DNA of 19,759 nucleotides from DASVHS01 sp036390755 (GTDB lineage Bacteria > Acidobacteriota > Thermoanaerobaculia > Gp7-AA8): contig DASWBH010000314.1 of the NCBI GenBank assembly GCA_036390755.1, positions 1 to 19,759 on the forward strand, in the 5' to 3' direction. Under the pieces are notes generated by a model, which was not told the DNA's origin, made no database searches, and saw nothing but the letters and a program-made list of their open reading frames with translations. Below are positions 8,355 through 15,595 of this stretch, piece after piece. The translations under genes were made by a program, and so were the position numbers. Numbering within the stretch: position 1 is the first letter of the stretch; each line of letters opens with the position of its first letter.

Positions 8355-8831
8355 GTGGACACGAATCGATCGCTTCGCAAGCATCTCGTCGATTTGCTCA
8401 CAGGCGAGAACGCCCACGTGAGTCTTGATTCCGCAGTGGAAGGTCTGCCGAAAGGTGCTCGCGGCAAACGCCCGCCCGGCGGGGAACATTCGCCGTGGGA
8501 GCTGCTCGAGCACCTGCGCATCGCGCAGTGGGACATCGTCGAATTCAGCCGCAACGCGAAGCATGTCTCGCCGAAGTGGCCGGCCGGTTACTGGCCCGAA
8601 TCGCAAGAGCCGCCGAGCGATCATGCGTGGGACAAGAGCGTCGAGGGATTTCGCGCCGATCTGGAAGCGATGGTGGAGCTGATCGAGGATCAATCGACGG
8701 ACCTCTTCGCAAAGATCCCGCACGGCTCCGGCCAGACGATCCTGCGCGAAGCGCTGCTCGTCGCCGATCACAATGCGTATCACGTCGGGCAGCTCGTCAC
8801 GGTGCGACGGCTGCTCGGCGTGTGGAAGTGA
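8355..8831 (+). CDS. DinB-family four-helix-bundle protein
   Basis: A 158-residue protein of the DinB/YfiT metal-binding superfamily. The usual histidine triad is present: His53 (WELLEHLRIAQWD), His139 and His143 (ADHNAYHVGQLV), spaced as expected for binding a divalent metal. Family members are thiol-dependent transferases or stress-related proteins, and the substrate cannot be deduced. It is cytoplasmic, with no signal peptide. The start is probably GTG 8355, because homology begins with VDTNRSLRKHL and the longer frame upstream is antisense to the small Cys/His gene. Its stop (8829-8831) directly abuts the stop of the sigma-factor remnant on the other strand (8832). Confidence 0.88.
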   Translation: MDTNRSLRKHLVDLLTGENAHVSLDSAVEGLPKGARGKRPPGGEHSPWELLEHLRIAQWDIVEFSRNAKHVSPKWPAGYWPESQEPPSDHAWDKSVEGFRADLEAMVELIEDQSTDLFAKIPHGSGQTILREALLVADHNAYHVGQLVTVRRLLGVWK

Positions 8832-8953
8832 TCATTCCTGCAGGACCGCAATGTCGAGACGGCCGAGGTGCGCGGGACGATACGCCACGGCCTGCAGGCG
8901 TGCCCGGTGCGCCTCGAAAGCCTCCGCTCCGCCAGTTTCTCGTGCTCATCCAT
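8832..8953 (-). pseudogene. Remnant of an ECF41-like sigma factor gene
   Basis: ATG 8953 has a GGAGAA Shine-Dalgarno at 8963-8968 and starts MDEHEKLAER. After a frame change near 8924 the next frame reads FEAHRARLQAVAYR (8918-8877). Joined, these resemble the N-terminus of ECF41/SigJ-type sigma factors, typically LAERFEAHRxxLRAVAYRMLGS, as I remember them. Sequence similarity stops at 8877. The same frame runs 14 unrelated codons to a TGA at 8832, immediately next to the DinB stop. Sigma regions 2-4 and the SnoaL-like C-terminal domain are therefore gone. The position agrees with known biology, since ECF41 genes usually lie beside a carboxymuconolactone decarboxylase-like, oxidoreductase or epimerase target, here the gene at 9028. 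The short match makes this a strong inference rather than a proof. Confidence 0.6.
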
Positions 8954-8954
8954 G

Positions 8955-8981
8955 CGTCACATTTCTCCGTCGCGTTTCGTC
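8955..8981 (+). promoter_or_regulatory. ECF41-type promoter of the AhpD/CMD gene
   Basis: CGTCACA (8955-8961), exactly 16 nt, then CGTC (8978-8981). The published ECF41 promoter consensus is TGTCACA-N16-CGTC, so this has 6 of 7 matches at -35, 4 of 4 at -10 and the exact spacing. Transcription would start near 8988, giving a leader of about 40 nt before ATG 9028. Confidence 0.65.
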
Positions 8982-8989
8982 ATTTACCT

Positions 8990-9016
8990 GATGAACGAAC
9001 GTCACTCGATGTGACA
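8990..9016 (-). promoter_or_regulatory. Divergent ECF41-type promoter toward the sigma remnant
   Basis: On the minus strand, TGTCACA (9010-9016, perfect) is followed by 16 nt and CATC (8990-8993, 3 of 4 matches to CGTC). It points at the start of the sigma remnant at 8953, as expected for an autoregulated ECF41 gene. Together with the plus-strand promoter it explains the GTCACAT/ATGTGAC inverted repeat at 8956-8962 and 9009-9015. Confidence 0.5.
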
Positions 9017-9027
9017 CGGAGGAAATC

Positions 9028-9477
9028 ATGCAGGCACGGATGAGTAACCCCGCAGTGATCAATGCCCAGGCCATGAAGGCTCTGTACGCGCTGAAGCAAT
9101 CGACCGAAGAGCACGGCGTGCCGGAGCAGACGCTTCTGCTGGTCGAGTTGCGCGCGAGCCAGATCAACGGATGCAGCGTGTGCGTCGACATGCACTCGCG
9201 CCAGCTCAGGAAATCCGGCGAAACCGACGAGCGCCTCTTTGCTGTGGTGGCGTGGCGCGACACTCCGTATTTCACGGATGCCGAACGCGCTGCTTTGGCG
9301 CTGACTGAGGCCGTGACCCGAGCCGAAGTGCCGGACGCGGTCTGGGACGAAGCCGTCCGCCATTATGACGAGCAGGCGCTCGCCGCGCTCCTCATCGCGA
9401 TCGCGAACATCAACGTCTGGAACCGACTGAACATCGCCACACGGCAGGTGGCGGGTGAGTGGCTGGCGGCGGTGTAA
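9028..9477 (+). CDS. AhpD/carboxymuconolactone decarboxylase-family peroxidase-like protein
   Basis: A 149-residue protein of the AhpD-like superfamily (CMD domain). The active-site motif GCSVCVDMH gives Cys49, Cys52 and His56, the C-x2-C-x3-H arrangement of alkylhydroperoxidase-type members. A helical C-terminal half ends IAIANINVWNRLNIATRQ, which is usual for this group. It probably reduces peroxides or another thiol-linked substrate in the cytoplasm, with the substrate unknown. ATG 9028 has a GGAGG (9018-9022) 5 nt upstream. An ECF41-type promoter precedes it, and this protein type is one of the standard ECF41 targets, which supports envelope- or oxidant-stress control. It converges on the TonB receptor gene across a strong hairpin. 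Confidence 0.93.
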   Translation: MQARMSNPAVINAQAMKALYALKQSTEEHGVPEQTLLLVELRASQINGCSVCVDMHSRQLRKSGETDERLFAVVAWRDTPYFTDAERAALALTEAVTRAEVPDAVWDEAVRHYDEQALAALLIAIANINVWNRLNIATRQVAGEWLAAV

Positions 9478-9497
9478 GGGGCTTGGCGGAGTCCCCA

Positions 9498-9533
9498 CCG
9501 CGGGTCCCGGCTGCTTGCGGCCAGGACCCGCGG
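9498..9533. terminator. Bidirectional hairpin between convergent genes
   Basis: The 10-bp perfect arms CCGCGGGTCC (9498-9507) and GGACCCGCGG (9524-9533) continue, after one C/A mismatch, into an inner stem GGCTG/CGGCC (one G-T pair) with loop CTTG. The structure is symmetrical and very GC-rich. It lies between the stop of the AhpD gene (9477) and the stop of the TonB receptor gene (9545). No T-run is present, so termination would rely on the stem alone or on Rho. Confidence 0.65.
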
Positions 9534-9544
9534 CGCCCTGCGGT

Positions 9545-12500
9545 CTAGAACCGCAATCCCAGCGAGAAGCGATACGTGCGCGGAAGCTGATACGCGTCTT
9601 TGGAAGTCGGCTGGCCGAAGATCGGGCCGAACTGATAGTTCACCCCCTGCTGCGGTGTTTCGGTGAACGGGTTGAACGCGACGCAACGCGACGTCGAGCC
9701 GGTCTGCAGGCATGAAGTCTGCCGCCGCGTGACCACTATCTTATTGACGAAGTCGGGATCTTCAATAGCCTGCTGATTGAACGCATTGAGGAGATCCGCT
9801 TTGAAGAACGGGCTCACACCGCGAAGCGACGGCAGCGACCAGTTCAGACTGAAATCCATCGCGGAAACATTGTCGACGCGGAATGCCCCGCGGTCGCTGA
9901 AGAAGTACTGGACATTCGTCGGAGGCGTGACGTAGCCGGGATTGACCACTCCGCCGGTCTTCGGCCCGTTCGACGCTCCGGCACGAACGTCGATCGATCC
10001 GATCGCTGAATACGCGAGCGCCGAATGGTAGTGCTCGAGCACGGACAGATCGAATGTGCCGGCTCGTGACGGCAGAGCGTACTGGACCCACAGATTCGCG
10101 CGATGCCGCATATCGGGGCCGAGGAATCCGACAGGATTGTTCTTTGCGAAATCCGTGTACTCGGGATAGTCGTGGAAGTCCGTCAGGACCGTGGCGAAGC
10201 TCGGCTGCTCACCTTCGACGTTGCCTCGCAGTTTCGAGTACGTGTAATTGCCGCCGAGAGTCAATGCTTTGAAGGCCCGGAACTGCGCCTGCATCTGCAG
10301 CGCCTGGTACCGGCGACTCAGTCCGGCGTCCGCGTTCTCGATGACACCCTGATCGACAAATCCGCCATTCGGATCGGGTGCCTGTCCGGTCGCGATCGTT
10401 CGCGTGACCACGTAGAACGCCGCCCATTTGCGGTGCACGTAGTCCGCACGTACGTATCCGCGGCCGCCAATATTCAGCGCATATCCGGCGGTCATTTCGT
10501 CCATGTAGGGCGCGCGAAGCGAATGATCGAAACGCGTCGTCGAGCCGGGCACGTTCGTGCTCGTCAGAAGCGGCTCACCCGCTTTTGTGCCGCCGACAGA
10601 GTTGAACCAGTCGAACACCTGCTGAATCACGCCGGCAACCGGTATGAGCTGCGAGACCGGCGTCCCGACCGCATTGAGTTGCGGACCTTTGTAATCCCAG
10701 TAATACGACGCATAGCGGCCGGCAGTGGCCGTGTTGTCCGCCGGTCCTTGATCGACTTTCGATACATAGCGGCCATAGCTGACGCTGATGCGGTGCTGTC
10801 CGTTTCCTTTCGGGTCGAAGTTCGCCGCCAGACGTGGGCTCATTGCGCTATCGTCGACGGTCTTGCGTCCGGCCTGATCGCGTCCGAACGCTTTGTCATA
10901 GCGCGCGCCCACGTTGAAGCTCCAGTGCGAATTCAGGTCCCATTTGTCATTGAGAAATAGCGACCGAACGCCGAAGTTCGAAGTTCTCGACAGCGACGGG
11001 ACGGGATCCCACTCGATCTCGCCTGAGCTCGGGTCAGTTCCGAAGTAGACGGTCGTCGAGCTGAGCTGAGAGGAGCTGATGTCGGAGCACGCCACAGCGA
11101 TTCCGCCTTTGTCGCAGAGGATGATCCCGTGAATGCGGAAGTCGCTTCCCGACTGGAAATTGTTTTCGTTGCGCAGCTGATGGAATTCGTCGTAGCCGGT
11201 GACGAGGCTGTGATTGCCCGTCGACGCGGTCGACAGGTAATACGAGCCTTTGCCCAGCCACTCCTGGTTGTTGCGCTGCTTCGGCGGACAAGGTGAGCCG
11301 CAGAACGTGGGCGACCACATACGGTTCCCGGACGACGTGTCGAGCAGCAGCGTGCCGTTGACGAGGTCCCGATTTTCCGCGCCGTTGGTGAACCGGTCGC
11401 GCATTCTGCTGAACAGTCCTTCGAGCAACAGGTTCTCGGCGGCCATTCCGTTGTAATTGAGCGACAGGAGCGATCGCGGACGGTCGAACGGCGTCAGGCT
11501 GGCCAGGTCCATCACCCGCCCGTTGCTGACCGAGTTCGAGCTGATGTCGTGCTGATTCGTGTACGTGCCGACGATCGAATGCTTCTGCGTGATCTGCGCG
11601 CTCAGCTTCGCTTCATAACGAGTGTCTCGATCGCCGAACGGATACCCGATGTTCGTGAACGTCGTCTGACGCGTCTCATGCGTCTTCTGATAACGGCCGG
11701 CAGTGAAGAACCACAGGCGGTCGCGCACAACGCGGCCGCCGAGTGTGCCTTCGTACTGGTTGTTGAGTGTGTCGAGGTTGGGCACCTGGCCCACGAACGC
11801 GCTCTGGCGCGTCCAGCTCGGATTCGTCAGGTTGTCGCGCGCAGATCCGCTGAAGTCGTTGCCGCCCGACTTCGTGATCGTGCTGACGACTCCGCCCGTG
11901 AACCGGCCGAACTCCGCCGACACGCCGCCAGTGAGCACCGTCGTTTCCTGAATCGCGTCTTCGATGTACAGCGGATTCGGCTGGCCGCGCAGGTTCTCGT
12001 TGACGACCACGCCGTCGACGAGGAACAGGTTATCGAACGAGTGCGATCCCGAAATCGTAATCTGGTTGTTCGGCCCCGCCTCGGTCACGCCGGGAGAGAG
12101 AAGCGTGATCGCCCGGACCGAGCGGTCGATCGGCAGCTCGTTGACCTGATCGATCTTGAAGTTCGTCGCGACCTGCGTTGACTCCGCGACCGGCGACGCC
12201 GCCGCAGTGACCGTCAGAGTCTCCGTGACCGCGGAGACTCTCATCGCGACGTCCGCGCGGCTCGTTGTGGAGACGTCCACCGTCACGTGCTTTCTCAGCG
12301 TCTGCATGCCGGAGAGCTCGTAGGTGACCGTGTAGTCGCCGGGCGGCAGGGCGGGGAAGTTGTAGCCACCTGCGTCGCCGGTGACCGCCGTTCGTGTGCC
12401 CTGCAACGATGGCGACATGACCGTGACGGTGACACCGGGAAGCGGCTTCCCTTCGGTGGTGACCGTGCCGCTCATGGTTCCGGTGGTGATTTGCGCGAAG

Positions 12501-12559
12501 ACCGCGCACGGGAGGAGAAGGACGAAAAGCAACAGCGAACGGCGGACGAGAACTTTCAT
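9545..12559 (-). CDS. TonB-dependent receptor with carboxypeptidase-regulatory-like domain (Oar type)
   Basis: A 1004-residue outer-membrane receptor. ATG 12559 is chosen because GGAGGTG lies just upstream and a signal peptide follows (MKVLVRRSLLLFVLLLPCAVFAQ). A GTG at 12580 would put the Shine-Dalgarno inside the gene. Residues from about 24 to 105 form a carboxypeptidase-regulatory-like beta-sandwich (GTMSGTVTTEGKPLPGVTVTV, GGYNFPALPPGDYTV). A plug domain follows (ELPIDRSVRAITLLSPGV, LFLVDGVVVNENLRG, GGVSAEFGRFTGGVVS), then a large barrel ending in the outer-membrane signature SLGLRF with a terminal Phe. Such proteins import oligomers or export/anchor substrates using TonB energy. The ligand cannot be deduced, and no SusD-like partner or TonB gene is adjacent. 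This receptor type is strongly expanded in Acidobacteriota. Confidence 0.96.
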   Translation of the reverse strand: MKVLVRRSLLLFVLLLPCAVFAQITTGTMSGTVTTEGKPLPGVTVTVMSPSLQGTRTAVTGDAGGYNFPALPPGDYTVTYELSGMQTLRKHVTVDVSTTSRADVAMRVSAVTETLTVTAAASPVAESTQVATNFKIDQVNELPIDRSVRAITLLSPGVTEAGPNNQITISGSHSFDNLFLVDGVVVNENLRGQPNPLYIEDAIQETTVLTGGVSAEFGRFTGGVVSTITKSGGNDFSGSARDNLTNPSWTRQSAFVGQVPNLDTLNNQYEGTLGGRVVRDRLWFFTAGRYQKTHETRQTTFTNIGYPFGDRDTRYEAKLSAQITQKHSIVGTYTNQHDISSNSVSNGRVMDLASLTPFDRPRSLLSLNYNGMAAENLLLEGLFSRMRDRFTNGAENRDLVNGTLLLDTSSGNRMWSPTFCGSPCPPKQRNNQEWLGKGSYYLSTASTGNHSLVTGYDEFHQLRNENNFQSGSDFRIHGIILCDKGGIAVACSDISSSQLSSTTVYFGTDPSSGEIEWDPVPSLSRTSNFGVRSLFLNDKWDLNSHWSFNVGARYDKAFGRDQAGRKTVDDSAMSPRLAANFDPKGNGQHRISVSYGRYVSKVDQGPADNTATAGRYASYYWDYKGPQLNAVGTPVSQLIPVAGVIQQVFDWFNSVGGTKAGEPLLTSTNVPGSTTRFDHSLRAPYMDEMTAGYALNIGGRGYVRADYVHRKWAAFYVVTRTIATGQAPDPNGGFVDQGVIENADAGLSRRYQALQMQAQFRAFKALTLGGNYTYSKLRGNVEGEQPSFATVLTDFHDYPEYTDFAKNNPVGFLGPDMRHRANLWVQYALPSRAGTFDLSVLEHYHSALAYSAIGSIDVRAGASNGPKTGGVVNPGYVTPPTNVQYFFSDRGAFRVDNVSAMDFSLNWSLPSLRGVSPFFKADLLNAFNQQAIEDPDFVNKIVVTRRQTSCLQTGSTSRCVAFNPFTETPQQGVNYQFGPIFGQPTSKDAYQLPRTYRFSLGLRF

Positions 12560-12696
12560 TCGCACCTCCGCGAAAGACACAGCTGTTGGACTGACTGGCT
12601 TGGACGAGTCGGAAGGAATTCTATGACTCGGGGAGGCGCGTGTCGATCAGACGCGCAGGCGCGAACACGACGTTGTGTTTTACATCACTCCACCAA

Positions 12697-13572
12697 TCAG
12701 CGATGTCTCAGTCCGTCGAGAATGCCGCGAATCTGCGCGAGTGCGAACGCGAAGTGACCGCGGATCGCATACTTCGCCGCATACGACAGATCCTCGTAAA
12801 TGAGCGAAGAGATCTTCCCGACGCCGCGATGCGCCCGAGCGACGACATAGCGATTGCGAACTCGCATCCGGAATCCTGCGCGTCCAAGTCTTCCCGCACT
12901 CGCCGATCCTTTGTGCATCACGAGCGCCTCGGGTACGAGCTTGAATCGCCAACCGCGTGCGCGCAGCCGCGCGCTCAGCTCGACGTCCTCGTAGTAGGCG
13001 AATAAATCGGGTCTCAGAATGTCGCCCTTGATGGCGACTTCCCGGAGTGCGTGTGTGCGATACAACGCCGCCGTCGCCGAAATCCCCCACGGTTGCGCAA
13101 TCTGCTTCAGAGCTGCGAGTTTCTGGCCGTGGCACACCTGCCTGAAGGTGCCGTCTTCGATCGTGATCCCCGCGCCATCGACAGTGGTGTGGTCCCGAAG
13201 GATGATGCTCTGGGCACCGGCGATCTTGCCTTCGCCTGCGACGGCAGGCAGCAACCGCTCCAGCCACTTCTCGCCGAGCACCGCATCGTTATTGATCCAA
13301 CCGACGAACGGCGCGGTGACCTCTTTCATCGCACGATTGATCCCGCCGGTGAACCCGAGGTTCGTGTCGTTGCGGATGATGATGTAGGGAATCCGCAGGA
13401 GGTCGTTCGGCAGCCGCTGATACACGGGCAGATGCGAACCGTTGTCGACAATGATGACGCGCGCGGGCCGCTGCGTCTGCTCGCCGATCGACTGCAGACA
13501 ATTCAGCAGCGCTTCGCCGCCATCCCAATCGAGGACGATGAGATCGGTTGCGTTTGGCGCCGGAGCGCTCAT
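12697..13572 (-). CDS. Family 2 glycosyltransferase
   Basis: A 291-residue GT2 enzyme resembling rhamnosyltransferases of the WbbL/RfbF type. The nucleotide-binding VDNGS is at residues 42-46, NLGFTGGIN at 71-79, the DxD-equivalent NND at 94-96, and the catalytic ED of YYEDVELSARLRARG at 195-196. VMHKGSASAG near 218 is typical of the group. It probably adds a sugar from an NDP-sugar to a surface glycan or lipid carrier at the cytoplasmic face. The N-terminal strand reads LIVLDWDGG where most relatives have VVIVNWNG, a small deviation. It is the last of three same-strand genes (M20 peptidase, DUF2255-like, this), with 58 bp before it. No other polysaccharide gene is nearby, so it is an isolated transferase. 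Shine-Dalgarno is weak (GAGAAAC). Confidence 0.9.
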   Translation of the reverse strand: MSAPAPNATDLIVLDWDGGEALLNCLQSIGEQTQRPARVIIVDNGSHLPVYQRLPNDLLRIPYIIIRNDTNLGFTGGINRAMKEVTAPFVGWINNDAVLGEKWLERLLPAVAGEGKIAGAQSIILRDHTTVDGAGITIEDGTFRQVCHGQKLAALKQIAQPWGISATAALYRTHALREVAIKGDILRPDLFAYYEDVELSARLRARGWRFKLVPEALVMHKGSASAGRLGRAGFRMRVRNRYVVARAHRGVGKISSLIYEDLSYAAKYAIRGHFAFALAQIRGILDGLRHR

Positions 13573-13630
13573 TGTTTCTCGCCGCGACTATACCCACTTC
13601 GAAGGCATCGCTGTTGAGGCGCGAAGTCAA

Positions 13631-13981
13631 TCAGCGCACCGGAACGAGCGCCATCGTCGTGGCGCGACGTCCCGGAGTGCGAAATCCTTTCACGTACTTC
13701 ATCGACGACGGCGTGGTGTATTTCTCCGCGTACGCGCGTTCCACCGCATCTTGAATGCGCTCGCTCCGGGTCACGACGGCGCGGACGGGAATCTCAGATC
13801 CGTCCTTCGCGAACTTCATCGCGCCACGTTTCTCGCGGAGGAACGCTGCGTGCCAGCCGGCCGGCTTGACGTACCACGAGCGCACGTAGACGCAGCCATT
13901 CACTCGGACGAACCAGACGGCGGTAAAGCGATGGTCGTCGCCGGCGCGAATCCAGACGTACTTTGCGTCGATCGTCTTCAC
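13631..13981 (-). CDS. DUF2255-like protein
   Basis: A 116-residue protein with the layout of the DUF2255 family (similar to nitroreductase/PNPOx-like split-barrel proteins): VNGCVYVRSWYVKPAGWHAAFL in the middle, and a C-terminal helix with IQDAVERAYAEKY. No catalytic residue can be named. The GTG start at 13981 lies 7 nt after the stop of the M20 peptidase gene, and the spacing suggests co-transcription and possibly coupled translation. There is no strong Shine-Dalgarno. The family assignment rests on memory of the VRSY/W pattern and is moderately sure. Confidence 0.75.
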   Translation of the reverse strand: MKTIDAKYVWIRAGDDHRFTAVWFVRVNGCVYVRSWYVKPAGWHAAFLREKRGAMKFAKDGSEIPVRAVVTRSERIQDAVERAYAEKYTTPSSMKYVKGFRTPGRRATTMALVPVR

Positions 13982-13988
13982 CGGGCGC

Positions 13989-15278
13989 TCACTGGCCGCG
14001 CGCGAGCCGCGACAACAGCACCGCGGCGCGTTTCGTCTGCACCGGAAGCGTCGTCATGTCGGCAGTTTCGGCGGGTGAATGATCGTCGTGACCCTTCAGA
14101 CCGGCGGCGTCGATGATCGAGGGGACCTCGCCGGCAACGAAGGCGACGTCCGCGGCGCCGGCTTTGTCCGGACTGGTCGCCGTCACCGCTCCGAAGCCTA
14201 GGTCCTGGCTGGCGCGGTCGTAGCGAGCGAGGAGAGCCGTGTTGCCTTCGGCCGGCGCGAGCGGCGGATAGCCTTCCTCGAACGCGATCTGGGCGTGAGT
14301 CGGTCCGGACGAGGTCGCCGCCGCCGCGCGCATCGTCTCTTCCGCCGCGCGGTACTGCTCGAGCGTCAGCGTGCGCAAGTCGCCCGTGACCACGACGCGC
14401 GACGGAATCACGTTGCTCTTCCCGAATGCCGTACCGCGCTCCTCGGCCGCGTCCATTTCGACCGCCGTTCCGCCGACGATCGCTCCGGGATTGACTGTGA
14501 GGTGCGGCTGCGCCGCGAGTTTCTCGCGGAACGTGTCGAGGATGCGCGCCGCTTCGAAGATCGCGCCGTTGCCGAACAGCGCGCTGAAGATCTGCGATGA
14601 ATGTCCGCTCGCGCCGGTGACGGTCATCTGCCAGCGGGTGGTGCCGCGCCGCGCGACGATCGCGTGCCCCGGATCGCCGTCGCCGTCTTCGAATCCGATC
14701 GCGAACTGCGCGCCTTTCGAGGCGGAGACCAGCGCCTCGCGCGACTTGCTCAGCGGAAGGCCCGGTTCCTCCTCGTCACCGGTCATCACGACGATGACGT
14801 TCATCGACTTCAACTGACCCGTTGCGTGCAGCGCCTTCAGCGCCTGCACGATCACGACGTCGCCGCCTTTCATGTCGATGACGCCCGGGCCGCGCGCATG
14901 CGTGTCGTCGATGCGCTCGAATTTCTGGAACGGACTGTCCGGCTCGAAGACGGTGTCGAGATGGCCGATGAGCAGGATGCGCGGTCCCGGTCCGGGATGA
15001 TCGGCGATGAGATGTCCGCCGCGGTTGACTTCGCCCTGATCGACCCAGCGCGTCTTGAAGCCGAGCGCGTCGAATTCGGCGCGGAAGACGGAGCCCACCT
15101 CGCGCACGCCTTTGATGTTGTGCGTGCCGCTGTTGATGTTCACCACGCGCTCGAGCAGTGCGACTGCGTCGTCGTTGTGGGCGTCGATGTACGTGACGAG
15201 CGCGCGCTCGCCGGTCGTGAGCGGAGTTGCGATCGGCGCAGCGTACAGGGATAAAGCAATCAAGGCGAGAGCGAGCAT
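13989..15278 (-). CDS. Exported M20-family metallopeptidase (glutamate carboxypeptidase type)
   Basis: A 429-residue zinc peptidase of the M20/CPG2 group. Metal ligands and catalytic residues are visible: His106-x-Asp108 (GHLDT), bridging Asp135 (GVIDMKGGD), the Glu pair in GDEEEPG near 168-172, an acidic ligand in GFEDGDG near 198, and the final His in KGHDDHSPAE near 402. A dimerisation/lid domain lies between, with RWQMTVTGASGHSSQIF. Residues 1-14 are hydrophobic (MLALALIALSLYAA), a short signal peptide, so it probably acts in the periplasm, trimming C-terminal Glu or other residues from peptides. ATG 15278 has no Shine-Dalgarno but has TAGACT 6 nt upstream. It leads a likely operon with the DUF2255-like and glycosyltransferase genes. 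Confidence 0.93.
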   Translation of the reverse strand: MLALALIALSLYAAPIATPLTTGERALVTYIDAHNDDAVALLERVVNINSGTHNIKGVREVGSVFRAEFDALGFKTRWVDQGEVNRGGHLIADHPGPGPRILLIGHLDTVFEPDSPFQKFERIDDTHARGPGVIDMKGGDVVIVQALKALHATGQLKSMNVIVVMTGDEEEPGLPLSKSREALVSASKGAQFAIGFEDGDGDPGHAIVARRGTTRWQMTVTGASGHSSQIFSALFGNGAIFEAARILDTFREKLAAQPHLTVNPGAIVGGTAVEMDAAEERGTAFGKSNVIPSRVVVTGDLRTLTLEQYRAAEETMRAAAATSSGPTHAQIAFEEGYPPLAPAEGNTALLARYDRASQDLGFGAVTATSPDKAGAADVAFVAGEVPSIIDAAGLKGHDDHSPAETADMTTLPVQTKRAAVLLSRLARGQ

Positions 15279-15284
15279 TCAAAG

Positions 15285-15290
15285 AGTCTA
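15285..15290 (-). promoter_or_regulatory. -10 element, leaderless start for the M20 peptidase gene
   Basis: TAGACT ends 6 nt before ATG 15278. No Shine-Dalgarno lies between. It matches the TANNNT-N6/7-start pattern seen at four other genes here. No convincing -35 is visible. Confidence 0.35.
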
Positions 15291-15595
15291 TGCTGAGCGA
15301 AGCGCAGCATCTCCGTCACACAGCGATGGTCGTACCCGTGCTGCTTGTTTCGTGCGGAATCAATCCCGATGCGCCGCAGCGCTACGTGCGCGTCGACGAG
15401 TTTCCGCCCGACGAGCACGACCTGCCGGTCAGCGCGATCGTCACGCCCGAAGAGATCATCCGCGTGGGGAAGCCGCCGCGCGCCCCTTCGCGGATCCGGT
15501 GGGACGAGCTGACCGACGAGGACCTGGACGCGATGCCGATCCTGCGCGAACTGGAGCGCGGCGGTCGCGCCGCGGGGCGGTCGACGCGGAAGTGA
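15290..15595 (+). CDS. Small putative lipoprotein
   Basis: A 101-residue ORF from ATG 15290, or 89 residues from ATG 15326. A hydrophobic segment MVVPVLLVSCGIN includes a lipobox-like LLVSC, suggesting a lipid-anchored protein. The remainder is acidic and soluble (YVRVDEFPPDEHDLPVSAI, then WDELTDEDLDAMPILRELE). No family is recognised. The first twelve codons (MLSEAQHLR...) match a frequent intergenic repeat sequence, so the true start may be 15326, although that leaves no positive n-region. It overlaps the 3' part of the thermonuclease gene on the other strand by 140 bp. The protein-like composition of this frame suggests it is real and the thermonuclease tail is read-through. Confidence 0.5.
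   Translation: MLSEAQHLRHTAMVVPVLLVSCGINPDAPQRYVRVDEFPPDEHDLPVSAIVTPEEIIRVGKPPRAPSRIRWDELTDEDLDAMPILRELERGGRAAGRSTRK

Noticed and set aside
8094..8783. 229-codon minus-strand ORF
   Set aside because: Only its last 61 codons are protein-like (the Cys/His protein). The rest mirrors the DinB gene, whose histidine triad is intact.
8976..8999. Imperfect hairpin TTCGTCAT...ATGAACGAA in the AhpD leader
   Set aside because: It has a bulge and is better explained by the two overlapping ECF41-type promoters than by a separate RNA structure.
12605..12630. CGAGTC/GACTCG inverted repeat upstream of the TonB receptor gene
   Set aside because: The arms are only 6 bp with a 14-bp spacer and no promoter alignment, so it is too short to support as a regulatory site.
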